A DNA stretch of 64,000 nucleotides from Myxacorys almedinensis A (GTDB lineage: Bacteria; Cyanobacteriota; Cyanobacteriia; Leptolyngbyales; Leptolyngbyaceae). Every line of letters starts with the position of its first letter. Within the stretch, counting starts at the first letter, position 1. Shown here one piece after another: positions 42,839 to 51,992 of the stretch. The stretch is taken from contig NZ_WVIE01000003.1 of the NCBI RefSeq assembly GCF_010091945.1, positions 1 through 64,000 of the forward strand, written 5' to 3'. The position numbers and the translations under genes are program-made. The notes under the pieces are model-generated. The model made no database searches, was not told where the DNA came from, and saw nothing but the letters and a program-made list of their open reading frames with translations.

Positions 42839-44251
42839 ATGGCAAAAAGGGTTGTTTGCACTGTCATTACAAAGAGTTTCTTAGCTCATGCTCGCACCTT
42901 AGCCGAATCGTTGACTGAGCATAATCCTGATGTTGAACTGTATGTTTTACTTGCTGACCGCATAGACAACTATTTTGATCCGTCTTTAGAGCCGTTTCAC
43001 CTGATTCAGTTAGAGGATCTTCCAGAATTTGATGTCGTGAGTCAAATGTGTTTTTACTACACACCCTTTGAATTGTGCTGTGCATTGCGAGGCTATCTTC
43101 ATGAGTATATTTTCCGTCACACATCTGCTGAAAGCTGGATCTTTTTAGATGCAGACATCATGATATTTCATTCCCTTGACAAGATTTTTGAGCAGGTTGA
43201 GGAAGCTTCTATTGTACTAACCCCCCATCTTCAAAGTCTCTCTATGCCAGTAATAGAGGCAGATCTCGAAATTGCTATTCTTAATGCTGGGTTATATAAT
43301 GCTGGATTTGTTGGACTAAAGAGAACAGCAGAAGCCCTCAAATTTATTACCTGGTTTAAAGAGCGATTGCAGGACTACTGCTTCAATGATGTTGCTGTAG
43401 AAAATACGAGAGGTCTGTTTGTGGATCAACGATGGTTGAACTTAGCCCCTCTCTACTTCAAAGATGTGGCTTTGCTTCTAGATGCGGGTGCAAATTTAGG
43501 GCACTGGAATCTTTTTGATCGGACGTTAAAACTGACCCAAGATCACAGAATTACAGTGAATCAGCAGCCTTTGTTCTTCGTTCACTTCAGTGGATGGGAT
43601 ATTGCAAACCCCGATCGGATCTCAAAATACAGCGTGCGCTACGATAATGCAGACATTTTGGTGTGGAAGCATATCTCAATACCGTATCGAGAGAGACTAC
43701 TCAAAAACGGGTATGAAACTACTATTCAATATCCTTGTGCCTTCGATTCTTTTGAAACAGGAGAACCAATCTCTCGTACAATGCGCCGACTGTATTATGA
43801 CAACGTAACGAAGGGAATGGTTCAACCCGAATCACCATTTGCCGATCCGGCTTATTTCCACGAGCAGCCGTACATTCCCAGCGAGAGCAAAGTGCTGCTG
43901 AGAGAGAAAGTGGTGCGATCGCAGGAATATATTAATGAACTCAACGAGGAGTTATCGTCAACTCAGGCTTCTTTTGCCGAAACTCAAGCAGAACTGGCTT
44001 TGGTGAAAGGGGTTTTGCCGCAAACCCAGGTAGAACTACTGCAAGCTCAAACCGAGTTAACCCACCTTGAAACACGCTTGGTTCAAACTCAGGCAAAACT
44101 TACACAAACGCAGTCAGAACTAGCGCAGGCTCAAATAGAGTTGGAGCAGTTTCAAACTATGCTTGAAGAAATTAAACAGAGTAAACTTTGGGCAATCAGA
44201 GAAATTTGGAACCGGTTTAAGCAAATTGTAGGTTTCAGTGGTAATGGATGA
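42839..44251 (+). CDS. GT8-like nucleotide-sugar transferase with coiled-coil tail
   Basis: This 470-residue protein begins AKRVVCTVITKSFLAHARTL and has the GT-A metal site WIFLDADIMIFHSLDKI. FVDQRWLNLAPLYFKDV and FFVHFSGWD follow, as in GT8-like or nucleotide-diphospho-sugar transferase families. Residues 365-440 are a coiled coil of degenerate repeats such as TQAELALVK, LLQAQTELTHL and TQTQSELAQAQIELEQF, ending in the shared tail KQSKLWAIREIWNRFKQ. The sugar donor is not evident. The gene is 16 bp after the GT2 gene in the same operon. Confidence 0.82.
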   Translation: MAKRVVCTVITKSFLAHARTLAESLTEHNPDVELYVLLADRIDNYFDPSLEPFHLIQLEDLPEFDVVSQMCFYYTPFELCCALRGYLHEYIFRHTSAESWIFLDADIMIFHSLDKIFEQVEEASIVLTPHLQSLSMPVIEADLEIAILNAGLYNAGFVGLKRTAEALKFITWFKERLQDYCFNDVAVENTRGLFVDQRWLNLAPLYFKDVALLLDAGANLGHWNLFDRTLKLTQDHRITVNQQPLFFVHFSGWDIANPDRISKYSVRYDNADILVWKHISIPYRERLLKNGYETTIQYPCAFDSFETGEPISRTMRRLYYDNVTKGMVQPESPFADPAYFHEQPYIPSESKVLLREKVVRSQEYINELNEELSSTQASFAETQAELALVKGVLPQTQVELLQAQTELTHLETRLVQTQAKLTQTQSELAQAQIELEQFQTMLEEIKQSKLWAIREIWNRFKQIVGFSGNG

Positions 44252-44291
44252 TAAATTGATACCTGTGTAATTGTAGGAAGTGGAATTTGCA

Positions 44292-44894
44292 ATGACAAGG
44301 CGTGTTCTATCTCAGTTAAATCAAGTTGAACGCATAGATAAACTTGAGTTGAGCGACGAAGTTGAAATAGAAGAACAAAGTTTATTAGAACGTTTGACGG
44401 ATGTTTACAATGAATCCATTGCTTGCCTCGAACCCAAACTTATTTTGATAGAAGAGCCGCCATTGATTGAGAAAAAGCCATTGGTTGATCAAAAGCCATT
44501 GCCTAACATTACGAACGTAGAAGTAGATGGCAACTATCTACTGTTTTTCAACGATATTTACAAAAATAGATTTAGTGCCTGGTTAAAGCAAATTTTGAAG
44601 TTGTTAACTTGGTCTACTTTAAAGCGCCAGGTTTATTTTAATTCCGCAATTCGTGAACTGGTGTATAAACTCATGCAGCAAAACTATGAGTTTCGTCTAC
44701 AGCAGCTAAAAGTCCAGTCTAAGGTTTCTGATTTAGAGCAGCAGGTACAGCAGCTTTCTGAGCAGGTTGAAAGGCTTTCATCTGTTAATCATCAAGCGAT
44801 AAATTTATTAGAGTCTATTCATCAAGGGAAACTGGAGAGCCGACACGACTTCAAAAAGATGGTTGACGATCGCGAGACGCAATCGCTTAAATAG
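44292..44894 (+). CDS. Coiled-coil protein of unknown function in the polysaccharide cluster
   Basis: This protein of about 200 residues (ATG at 44292; a GTG at 44280 is also in frame) has no recognised enzymatic domain. It has a Pro-rich linker (EEPPLIEKKPLVDQKPLPN), a short hydrophobic patch (AWLKQILKLLTWSTLKR) and a C-terminal coiled coil (SDLEQQVQQLSEQVERLSS). It sits between two glycosyltransferase genes, so a scaffold or chain-length role is possible. This is inference only. Confidence 0.62.
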   Translation: MTRRVLSQLNQVERIDKLELSDEVEIEEQSLLERLTDVYNESIACLEPKLILIEEPPLIEKKPLVDQKPLPNITNVEVDGNYLLFFNDIYKNRFSAWLKQILKLLTWSTLKRQVYFNSAIRELVYKLMQQNYEFRLQQLKVQSKVSDLEQQVQQLSEQVERLSSVNHQAINLLESIHQGKLESRHDFKKMVDDRETQSLK

Positions 44895-44962
44895 GTAACT
44901 TGTTAAGTAGGCAAGCTAAAGGCTATTAAAATGACGTTGGAAATTACGAGGTGGTGTCATTA

Positions 44963-47503
44963 ATGAGGATCGGAATTGACATTCAAGCTCTACAAACAGA
45001 AAACTCTAGAAATAGAGGTATCGGTCGTTATACTCGGTCAGTTATTGAAAATTTGCTGTCTGGATTTCCCAACAACAGCTATCATATTTTCGCAAACAGA
45101 ACGCTCCGTGCACCTGATATTGATCCTCAAATCTATCCTTATACCTATGTTAATTATGAACAGATTGGAAGCTCAGAAATCAACGATTTGCTATTAAAAA
45201 CTACGTTCTCGTCAGATAATATTGATGCCGTTTTTATTCCAAGTCCAATGGAGGAGTTGGATGCTACAATTCCAAGCTATAAAAACTTTTGTAAGCAAAC
45301 TTTCGTTATTTGCTATGATTTGATTCCGCTTTTGTTTCAAGATCGGTATCTATCTGATCCAACGATGAATAGCTTGTACATGAAACGCCTATTGAATGTA
45401 CAAAATGCAGATTTTATATTTGCCATTTCCGAATCGACTCGCCAAGATGCAATTAAGTATCTTAATGTTGCTCCTGACAAAGTTTTGAATGTGTCAGGCG
45501 GTGTTTCTTCGTTTTTTAAACCGATTGATGCCTGCGATCGCGCCCGATGGCTTGAAGGATTTGCCCAGAAATTTGGAATTACTAAACCCTTCATTCTTTA
45601 TACTGGCGGGGAAGATTGGCGAAAAAACATTGAAGGGTTAGTGAAAGGATTCTCTAAACTGCCTACAGATCTCAGAAACTCCTACGAACTTGTCATTGCT
45701 TGCAAAGTTTCTGATTTGTTTGCTAGGGAACTCAAAGGGTTAGCTTCATCCTTAGGCATTGAGCAGTCCTTTATCCTAACCAATTACATTACAGATGAAG
45801 AATTGAGGGCATTGTACTCAACCTGTTCACTGTTTGTTTTTCCGTCGTTTTATGAAGGATTTGGGCTACCCTTGCTAGAAGCGATGGCATGTGGTGCGCC
45901 TGCGATCGCAAGTAATCAGTCTTCGCTCCCAGAAATTTTAGGTGTTCCAGACCAACTCTTTGACCCGTCTTCTAATGAAGATATAGCGAGAGTAATGCAG
46001 AGGATTTTGTCTAACGAGCCTCTCAGAAAACGCGCTGCAGAAGAATCACTTCAGCAAGCGCTAACGTTCACCTGGAACTCTGTCGCTCAAAAAATAGCTG
46101 ATGTTTTTGCAGACTATAAGCCCCTCGATCGAACGACGATTCTATTTAATCGGATTAACCATAAAGAATCCAAAATTCAAGCCGCCTATTTTAGCCCGCT
46201 CAAGCCGTTAAAATCTGGAATTTCGGATTATAGTCAAGATCTACTACCGGTATTAACTCAACATTTTGATCTTGATCTTTATCACGATGAAGGGTATTCG
46301 CCTCAGCTTACGTCAGACCATAATTTGTATTCATATACTCAATTTGAGAAGCAAGCTTTATCCAAAGAATATGAAGCTCTCATCTATCAGATAGGAAATA
46401 GCGAGTTTCATTTTTATATGTATGCTCAATTGGCAAGATACTCTGGTATTTCAGTTTTACACGATTACTATTTAGGAGGGCTGATTAACGCGATTAGCCT
46501 TTTTCGACCAGAATTAGGAGTAACGCTTGCAGGTGAATTAAAACACAACTATGGAGAAAAGAAAACATCTGAGATATTAGACTTACTTCAAAGACAAAAG
46601 TTAGATATTTCTCAAGATTTTCCCAGGCTTGGCATTTACCTAAATCGAAGAATCTTTACTCGATCTCTTGGCGTGATTGTGCACAGTGTATGGGCTTATA
46701 AAATGGCTATAAAGGCTTATGCTTATGATAATGAGTGCATTGTTCATATTCCGATCGAAGTTCCTCCTTTTCCAATTCAGCAAAGCGTACAAGAGGTTCG
46801 CTTTCAATTAGGGATTCCGACGGAAAGTACAGTTATTTCAACGCTTGGATTTGTGCATCAGACAAAACGAGCATTGCCTATTTTAAGTGCCTTTAAAAAA
46901 TATGTTGCTCATTATCCTTCAGCCTATTTAGTCTATGCAGGCGGCACTGAATATCTCGAAGCAATTGATCTCAACAATGAAATTAAGAAACTGGGATTAG
47001 AGAAACAGGTTAAGGTTACTGGATTTATTAGCTCAGCAGACTTTCATCGGTACATTGCTGCTAGTGATATCTGTCTTAATTTAAGATTTCCGTTTAATGG
47101 CGAAAGTTCAGCTTCTTTAGTACGAACTTTATCAGCTAGAAAACCGACTGTGGTGACAGATATTGGCTCTTTTGCTGATTTTCCTGACGATGTTGTTTTC
47201 AAAATTCCTCAGCCTGATCAAGCAGACGAAGTTGAAGAGATTTTTAAAGCATTGCTTATCTTGACTGAAAATTCGGAATGCCGAGCCTCCCTTGGAACAA
47301 ATGCTGAGAAATATGTAACGCGTGAACATGCGCCGGAGCGATGTGCGCGACTTTATGCCGATTTTGTGAAACAAGTCCTGCGATCGCGGCAAGCAAAACG
47401 TAAACTCTTAGTTGATCACGTTGGTCGAGAACTGGCAAGCCATTCTACAGACGATGCCCAGGCGCTCCTTACCTGCTTTGCTAAAGCGATTGATACAAAC
47501 TGA
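44963..47503 (+). CDS. Double GT4 glycosyltransferase
   Basis: From the ATG at 44963 the protein is 846 residues. The N-terminal half (about residues 1-380) is a complete GT4 enzyme: IGIDIQALQTENSRNRGIGR, FILYTGGEDWRKNIEGLVK and the EX7E motif EGFGLPLLE. The C-terminal half (about residues 395-800) starts AAYFSPLKPLKSGISDYSQD and has a degenerate active site: GESSASLVRTLSARKPTVV lacks the second Glu of the EX7E motif. The second domain may bind rather than transfer. It probably elongates the exported glycan. AT-rich codon use is noticeable in this section, but HIP1 sites occur, so a very recent import is unlikely. Confidence 0.85.
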   Translation: MRIGIDIQALQTENSRNRGIGRYTRSVIENLLSGFPNNSYHIFANRTLRAPDIDPQIYPYTYVNYEQIGSSEINDLLLKTTFSSDNIDAVFIPSPMEELDATIPSYKNFCKQTFVICYDLIPLLFQDRYLSDPTMNSLYMKRLLNVQNADFIFAISESTRQDAIKYLNVAPDKVLNVSGGVSSFFKPIDACDRARWLEGFAQKFGITKPFILYTGGEDWRKNIEGLVKGFSKLPTDLRNSYELVIACKVSDLFARELKGLASSLGIEQSFILTNYITDEELRALYSTCSLFVFPSFYEGFGLPLLEAMACGAPAIASNQSSLPEILGVPDQLFDPSSNEDIARVMQRILSNEPLRKRAAEESLQQALTFTWNSVAQKIADVFADYKPLDRTTILFNRINHKESKIQAAYFSPLKPLKSGISDYSQDLLPVLTQHFDLDLYHDEGYSPQLTSDHNLYSYTQFEKQALSKEYEALIYQIGNSEFHFYMYAQLARYSGISVLHDYYLGGLINAISLFRPELGVTLAGELKHNYGEKKTSEILDLLQRQKLDISQDFPRLGIYLNRRIFTRSLGVIVHSVWAYKMAIKAYAYDNECIVHIPIEVPPFPIQQSVQEVRFQLGIPTESTVISTLGFVHQTKRALPILSAFKKYVAHYPSAYLVYAGGTEYLEAIDLNNEIKKLGLEKQVKVTGFISSADFHRYIAASDICLNLRFPFNGESSASLVRTLSARKPTVVTDIGSFADFPDDVVFKIPQPDQADEVEEIFKALLILTENSECRASLGTNAEKYVTREHAPERCARLYADFVKQVLRSRQAKRKLLVDHVGRELASHSTDDAQALLTCFAKAIDTN

Positions 47504-47565
47504 AATGCTTAAGACTGAAGCCTAGAATGCAAGCCTTGCTCTAAACCTAACTGAGGTTATAAAGA

Positions 47566-48624
47566 ATGTCAGAAATTAAGAGACTCATGCCATTATTTAT
47601 TAAAGATCTTCTTAAAATCTTATTAAATATAGCACCTCCACCACGTCATTCCAACTTTGAAGAATCTAAGTTAGACACGCTTGAAGAATCTAGAAAGCAG
47701 TTAGAAATAATTAGTAAGCTTAATTTTGAGATTTTAACTTTACAGCGCCGTTTGGCTTTAGTAGAAGAGCGACTACATCAGTCTTCTGACTCGGCTTGCC
47801 CCAATCTAAATTGTTTTGATATCAAAACCATGGTATGCCAATATGAACACTTCAATACACCCTGGTTTTATCGCTGGGATCAAGAAATTTCCTTGGGCGG
47901 AGGAACTAATGCTTTGCCCCGCACGTTTCACCGAAAACTTTGGGAATGGTATGCGATCGCTCAAGCTTTATGGGAGCGGGGTTTCTTGGATGCAACTAAG
48001 AAAGGATTAGGATTTGCAGTCGGAACCGAGCCATTGTCGTCATTATTTGCTAACTATGGAGTAACGGTTTTAGCGACGGATTTAGATACAAATAACCCAG
48101 ACGCAGAGGCTTGGAAAACAACAAATCAGCATGCTGATTCTTTAGAAAGTCTATGGAGCGAACATATTATTTCACGAGATGCATTTATGGAGCGAGTCCG
48201 TTTTCAAAATGCTGACATGAAGAATTTGGTAGGCATTGAAGAGAAGTTTGATTTTGTTTGGAGTTCGTGTGCATTAGAACATTTAGGTAGCTTAGAAGAA
48301 GGAATAAATTTTGCTATCAATTCATCTAAACTGCTCAAACCCGGGGGGATTGGAATTCATACAACAGAATTTAATGTAGCATCAAATGACGCGACGCTTC
48401 TAGACGGTTCTAATGTCATTTATCGTAAATGTGATATTGAAGAACTAGACTATAAACTGCGGAAACAAGGAATGTGTTTAGAAGAAATGGACTTTCGACC
48501 AGGTACCAGTTTCGACGATCGGCAATACGACACTCCGCCTTACTATGTCTCCGGTCATCAACATATCAAACTTGCCCTCGCTGACCACATCGCAACGTCT
48601 TTAATTTTTATTATTTACACTTAA
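47566..48624 (+). CDS. SAM-dependent methyltransferase-like protein
   Basis: This 352-residue protein begins with a helical segment (residues 1-80, QRRLALVEERLHQSS) and then a class I methyltransferase-like core. KKGLGFAVGTEPLSSLFANY corresponds to motif I, then VTVLATDLDT, FDFVWSSCALEHLGSLEEG and LLKPGGIGIHTTEF. The ordering fits the methyltransferase fold, although the glycine-rich motif is unusual. It is in the same run as the glycosyltransferases. Substrate unknown. Confidence 0.75.
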   Translation: MSEIKRLMPLFIKDLLKILLNIAPPPRHSNFEESKLDTLEESRKQLEIISKLNFEILTLQRRLALVEERLHQSSDSACPNLNCFDIKTMVCQYEHFNTPWFYRWDQEISLGGGTNALPRTFHRKLWEWYAIAQALWERGFLDATKKGLGFAVGTEPLSSLFANYGVTVLATDLDTNNPDAEAWKTTNQHADSLESLWSEHIISRDAFMERVRFQNADMKNLVGIEEKFDFVWSSCALEHLGSLEEGINFAINSSKLLKPGGIGIHTTEFNVASNDATLLDGSNVIYRKCDIEELDYKLRKQGMCLEEMDFRPGTSFDDRQYDTPPYYVSGHQHIKLALADHIATSLIFIIYT

Positions 48625-48691
48625 GCTTCTACTTTTTAGATTTTGCCAGTATATTCTTTACTCGATAGTTTCATCGCACAAAGTGAGCAGC

Positions 48692-49657
48692 ATGGCAAAG
48701 AAAGCTTTAATCACTGGATTAACCGGACAAGACGGATCGTATCTAGCTGAACTCCTCGTTGAGAAAGGTTATCAAGTCTTTGGGTTGGTGCGGCGCTCTA
48801 GTTCTGGCAACCTCGATCGCATCAGCCATCTCTCTGACAAAGTACAGATTCTTTCTGGCGACTTGCTTGATCAGTCCTCGCTGATGGATGTGATTACCGA
48901 GTCTAGCCCCGATGAAATTTATAACTTAGCGTCTCAAAGCTATGTTCCCCTATCGTGGACACAACCCGCTTTAACAGCAGAATATACTGCACTAGGGGTG
49001 TCCCGCTTGCTCGAATCGATTCGGCGCTGCAAACCCGATGCCCGCTTTTATCAAGCTTCTAGCAGCGAAGTCTTTGGGCAACCGGATGAATCGCCGCAAA
49101 CTGAGCGGACTGCCTTTCGTCCTCGCAATCCCTATGGCGTGGCTAAAGCCTATGCTCATTGGATGACCGTTAACTATCGGCAAAAATATGGGTTGTATTC
49201 CTGCTGTGGCATTACTTATACCCATGAGTCGCCGCGCCGAGGGACAGAGTTTGTGTTTCGCAAAATCACTCTCGCGGCTGCCATGATTAAGTTGGGTATG
49301 AGCCACGATCTCAAGCTAGGAAATCTTGATGCTCGGCGGGATTGGTGCTACGCCAAAGATGCGGTTCATGCAATGTGGGTCATGTTGCAGCAAGACAAAC
49401 CCGATGATTTCATCATTGCTAGTGGGGAAACTCATTCTGTACGCGAATTGGTTGAATGTGCGTTTCGGTGTGTTGGTTTGGATTGGGAGAACTATGTCTC
49501 TGTTGATCCAGCATTCTACCGCCCCGATGAAGCCGTTCAACTGATTGGATCGATTGATAAAATTGGCAAGCAGTTAAACTGGCAGCCTCAATATTCGTTT
49601 GAGCAACTTGTAGAGTTGATGGTTGACCATGATCTGAAACGGTTGAGTGAGAAGTAA
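48692..49657 (+). CDS. gmd: GDP-mannose 4,6-dehydratase
   Basis: Gmd makes GDP-4-keto-6-deoxymannose, the precursor of GDP-fucose, GDP-rhamnose and related sugars. The protein is about 321 residues from the ATG at 48692 (a GTG at 48683 is in frame). It has ALITGLTGQDGSYLAELLVE with the NADP-binding glycine motif, FGLVRRSSSGNLDRI, FYQASSSEVFG, the catalytic YGVAKAYAHWM (YxxxK) and LGNLDARRDWCYAKDAV. Most Gmd proteins are somewhat longer, about 350-370 residues. It suggests that the exported glycan contains a 6-deoxyhexose of the GDP series. Confidence 0.92.
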   Translation: MAKKALITGLTGQDGSYLAELLVEKGYQVFGLVRRSSSGNLDRISHLSDKVQILSGDLLDQSSLMDVITESSPDEIYNLASQSYVPLSWTQPALTAEYTALGVSRLLESIRRCKPDARFYQASSSEVFGQPDESPQTERTAFRPRNPYGVAKAYAHWMTVNYRQKYGLYSCCGITYTHESPRRGTEFVFRKITLAAAMIKLGMSHDLKLGNLDARRDWCYAKDAVHAMWVMLQQDKPDDFIIASGETHSVRELVECAFRCVGLDWENYVSVDPAFYRPDEAVQLIGSIDKIGKQLNWQPQYSFEQLVELMVDHDLKRLSEK

Positions 49658-49732
49658 TCGATGAGTTGAACTAATCTCGTGTTGCGAAACATCTGATGAG
49701 AAAGTTAGAACTATTGCTCTACAAAATTGCTA

Positions 49733-49764
49733 ATGCTCAACATTACTAATGCTCAACATTACCA
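49733..49764 (+). repeat. Direct repeat, 2 x 16 bp, over a start codon
   Basis: ATGCTCAACATTACTA is followed by ATGCTCAACATTACC, two head-to-tail copies with a 16-bp period. The first ATG (49733) opens a short decoy frame that stops after eleven codons, and the second (49749) is the start of the real glycosyltransferase. Because 16 is not a multiple of three, the two starts are in different frames. Confidence 0.85.
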
Positions 49765-50906
49765 TTGATGCAACGCCTGTTTTGCCTAAGCCAAGCGGAA
49801 TTGGTTTTTATGTGGTGAACTTAATTCGAGCATTGGAGGAGTTGCAGCTTGCACAAGAATCACCCGACTTTGCGATCGATCTCATTTATCAAATTAGTTT
49901 AAAGGGCTGGCTCAAAGGCAATTTTTCTTGTCCTGAACCACTTCAGGAGTTTGAAAATCTGCGGCTTTTTCCATTACCTGTAAAAGCAACAAATCTCTTT
50001 ATTAAGTTTCCTCCATTGTTCTTACCTTATTTTGAAGGCTCTTTTGGCTTTTCAGATATTTTTCATGGGACGAACTATACGGTTTTTCCCTTTAGAAAAA
50101 GTAAGCGAGTTTTATCAATCTATGATTTGACATTTGTGAAGTATCCGCAGTTCACAAATTCTACCGTTAAAGCCTATGCAGAACGGGTTAAGCAATGCCT
50201 TCAATGGACTGATTTGGTGTTAACAATTTCTCATAGTTCTAAACAAGATATTGTTGAATTGTTGGGTGTGCCCGCAGAGAAAGTTTGGGTGACGCCGCTT
50301 GCGAGCCGCTACTCGGTTGGAGAGTGCGATCGCGCGCCTCTTTCCTCTGTAAATTACGATTTTTCTAAGCCATATATTCTATTTGTGAGCACGATCGAGC
50401 CTCGAAAAAACATTGCTACGTTAATTGAGGCGTTTGATCACTTAAAAGAAAAATATCACCTTGAGCATCAACTGGTGTTGATTGGTCAGAAAGGCTGGTT
50501 GTACGAATCGATTTTTGAACGAATAGCGCGATCGCGTTACAAAACTGATATTCATCACCTCAGTTATTTATCGGATGAACACGTTGCATTGTTTTATGCA
50601 AACGCTGACGTGTTTGTTTACCCGTCTTACTACGAAGGCTTTGGGCTGCCTGCCCTAGAAGCGATGACCTTGGGCGCGCCTGTTGTTACCTCAAATGCCT
50701 CTTCGCTGCCCGAAGTGGTCGGAGACGCAGCCCTATTGGTAGATCCCAATTCGGTGGACGATTTGACAGAGGCAATTTTGCAAGTTGTTAGCAGTTCTTT
50801 GCTCAGAGATAAATTAATTGAAAAAGGAAAAGAACGGGCAAAATTATTTTCTTGGAACCATACTGCTAAAGAAACGCTAAAAGCTTATAAACTGCTAATG
50901 TCCTGA
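49749..50906 (+). CDS. GT4 family glycosyltransferase
   Basis: This 385-residue protein has ITIDATPVLPKPSGIGFYVV at the N terminus, ILFVSTIEPRKNIATLIEAF in the linker and the EX7E motif EGFGLPALE with MTLGAPVVTSNASSLPEVVG. These are standard features of mannosyl- or rhamnosyl-type GT4 enzymes. The start is the second of two duplicated ATG sites. It is followed 10 bp later by another GT4 gene and both probably act on the polysaccharide of this cluster. Confidence 0.9.
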   Translation: MLNITIDATPVLPKPSGIGFYVVNLIRALEELQLAQESPDFAIDLIYQISLKGWLKGNFSCPEPLQEFENLRLFPLPVKATNLFIKFPPLFLPYFEGSFGFSDIFHGTNYTVFPFRKSKRVLSIYDLTFVKYPQFTNSTVKAYAERVKQCLQWTDLVLTISHSSKQDIVELLGVPAEKVWVTPLASRYSVGECDRAPLSSVNYDFSKPYILFVSTIEPRKNIATLIEAFDHLKEKYHLEHQLVLIGQKGWLYESIFERIARSRYKTDIHHLSYLSDEHVALFYANADVFVYPSYYEGFGLPALEAMTLGAPVVTSNASSLPEVVGDAALLVDPNSVDDLTEAILQVVSSSLLRDKLIEKGKERAKLFSWNHTAKETLKAYKLLMS

Positions 50907-50915
50907 TTCTTTCTG

Positions 50916-51992
50916 ATGGTCTTGTCTGGTCAACTCTTGGTTAATTTATCGTTTTTGGCATCAAAGCCGACGGGTCACACGGTTTATGCTAAAAATCTTC
51001 TGATTGCTTTAGAATCGCTCGATCCGGTTTTGTTGATTGGGCAAGCTTTGTCCAATTTCCGCTGTTATCAAATTTCAGATCAGTTAACTCCCGATCAAGG
51101 TACGAAAGGGCATTTTTCTCGTCTTGTTTGGAACCAGTTTAGTTTGCCAAAACTCTATAAAAAACTCCAGGGAAATCTACTTTTTTCTCCCATTCCTGAA
51201 GCGCCTCTATATTCAAATTGCCGCTATATTGTGACGCTCCATGATTTTATCCCGCTTAGATTTCCCCGCCTAACATCGCCTCTAACAGCGTATTTTCGTT
51301 TCTATGTTCCCCAGATTTTAAGACAGGCAGAACATATTTTATGCGATTCAGAATCAACGGCGAAAGATGCCTTTGATTTCTATCAAATTCCGCATTCAAA
51401 AATGACGGTTGTGCCAATTTCTTATGATCAGCAGCATTTTCGATTTTTAAACTTGCCGACTCAACATTATTTCCTTTACGTAGGTCGTCACGATCCTTAC
51501 AAGAATTTAGAGCGGTTGATTTCGGCTTTCGCAACGTTAAGCGATCGCGAGTCCGAACTTTGGATTGCTGGATCTTCTGACGATCGCTACACTCCGGTTT
51601 TACTGGCTCAGGCAAAAGAATTAGGCGTGGGGCATCGGGTCAAATTTTTGAGCTACGTTCCTTATTCAGAACTACCGATTCTGATGAATGGAGCGATCGC
51701 ACTTGTGTTTCCAAGTCTTTGGGAAGGCTTTGGCTTGCCTGTGCTTGAGGCGATGGCGTGTGGAACGCCGGTGATCACCTCGAATCTTTCGTCAATTCCT
51801 GAAGTGGCAGGTGAGGCGGCGATGTTAGTTGATCCCTACAACGGAGCCGCGATCGCTGGAGCTATGCAGACCATCCTCAGTGATCCGAGCTTGCGGACTC
51901 AACTTCGGCAAAAAGGACGCGATCGCGCCGCCCAATTTAGCTGGCAAAAAACTTCTGCAACCACGGCTGCCATTCTCAGCCGATACCTTTAA
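50916..51992 (+). CDS. GT4 family glycosyltransferase
   Basis: This 358-residue GT-B enzyme has [40 protein letters not shown] and the EX7E motif EGFGLPVLE within [20 protein letters not shown]. It closes the plus-strand polysaccharide cluster and overlaps the stop of the convergent SMR-like gene by four bases. It is similar in layout to its upstream neighbour but is not a close copy, so the two probably act on different linkages. Confidence 0.9.
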   Translation: MVLSGQLLVNLSFLASKPTGHTVYAKNLLIALESLDPVLLIGQALSNFRCYQISDQLTPDQGTKGHFSRLVWNQFSLPKLYKKLQGNLLFSPIPEAPLYSNCRYIVTLHDFIPLRFPRLTSPLTAYFRFYVPQILRQAEHILCDSESTAKDAFDFYQIPHSKMTVVPISYDQQHFRFLNLPTQHYFLYVGRHDPYKNLERLISAFATLSDRESELWIAGSSDDRYTPVLLAQAKELGVGHRVKFLSYVPYSELPILMNGAIALVFPSLWEGFGLPVLEAMACGTPVITSNLSSIPEVAGEAAMLVDPYNGAAIAGAMQTILSDPSLRTQLRQKGRDRAAQFSWQKTSATTAAILSRYL

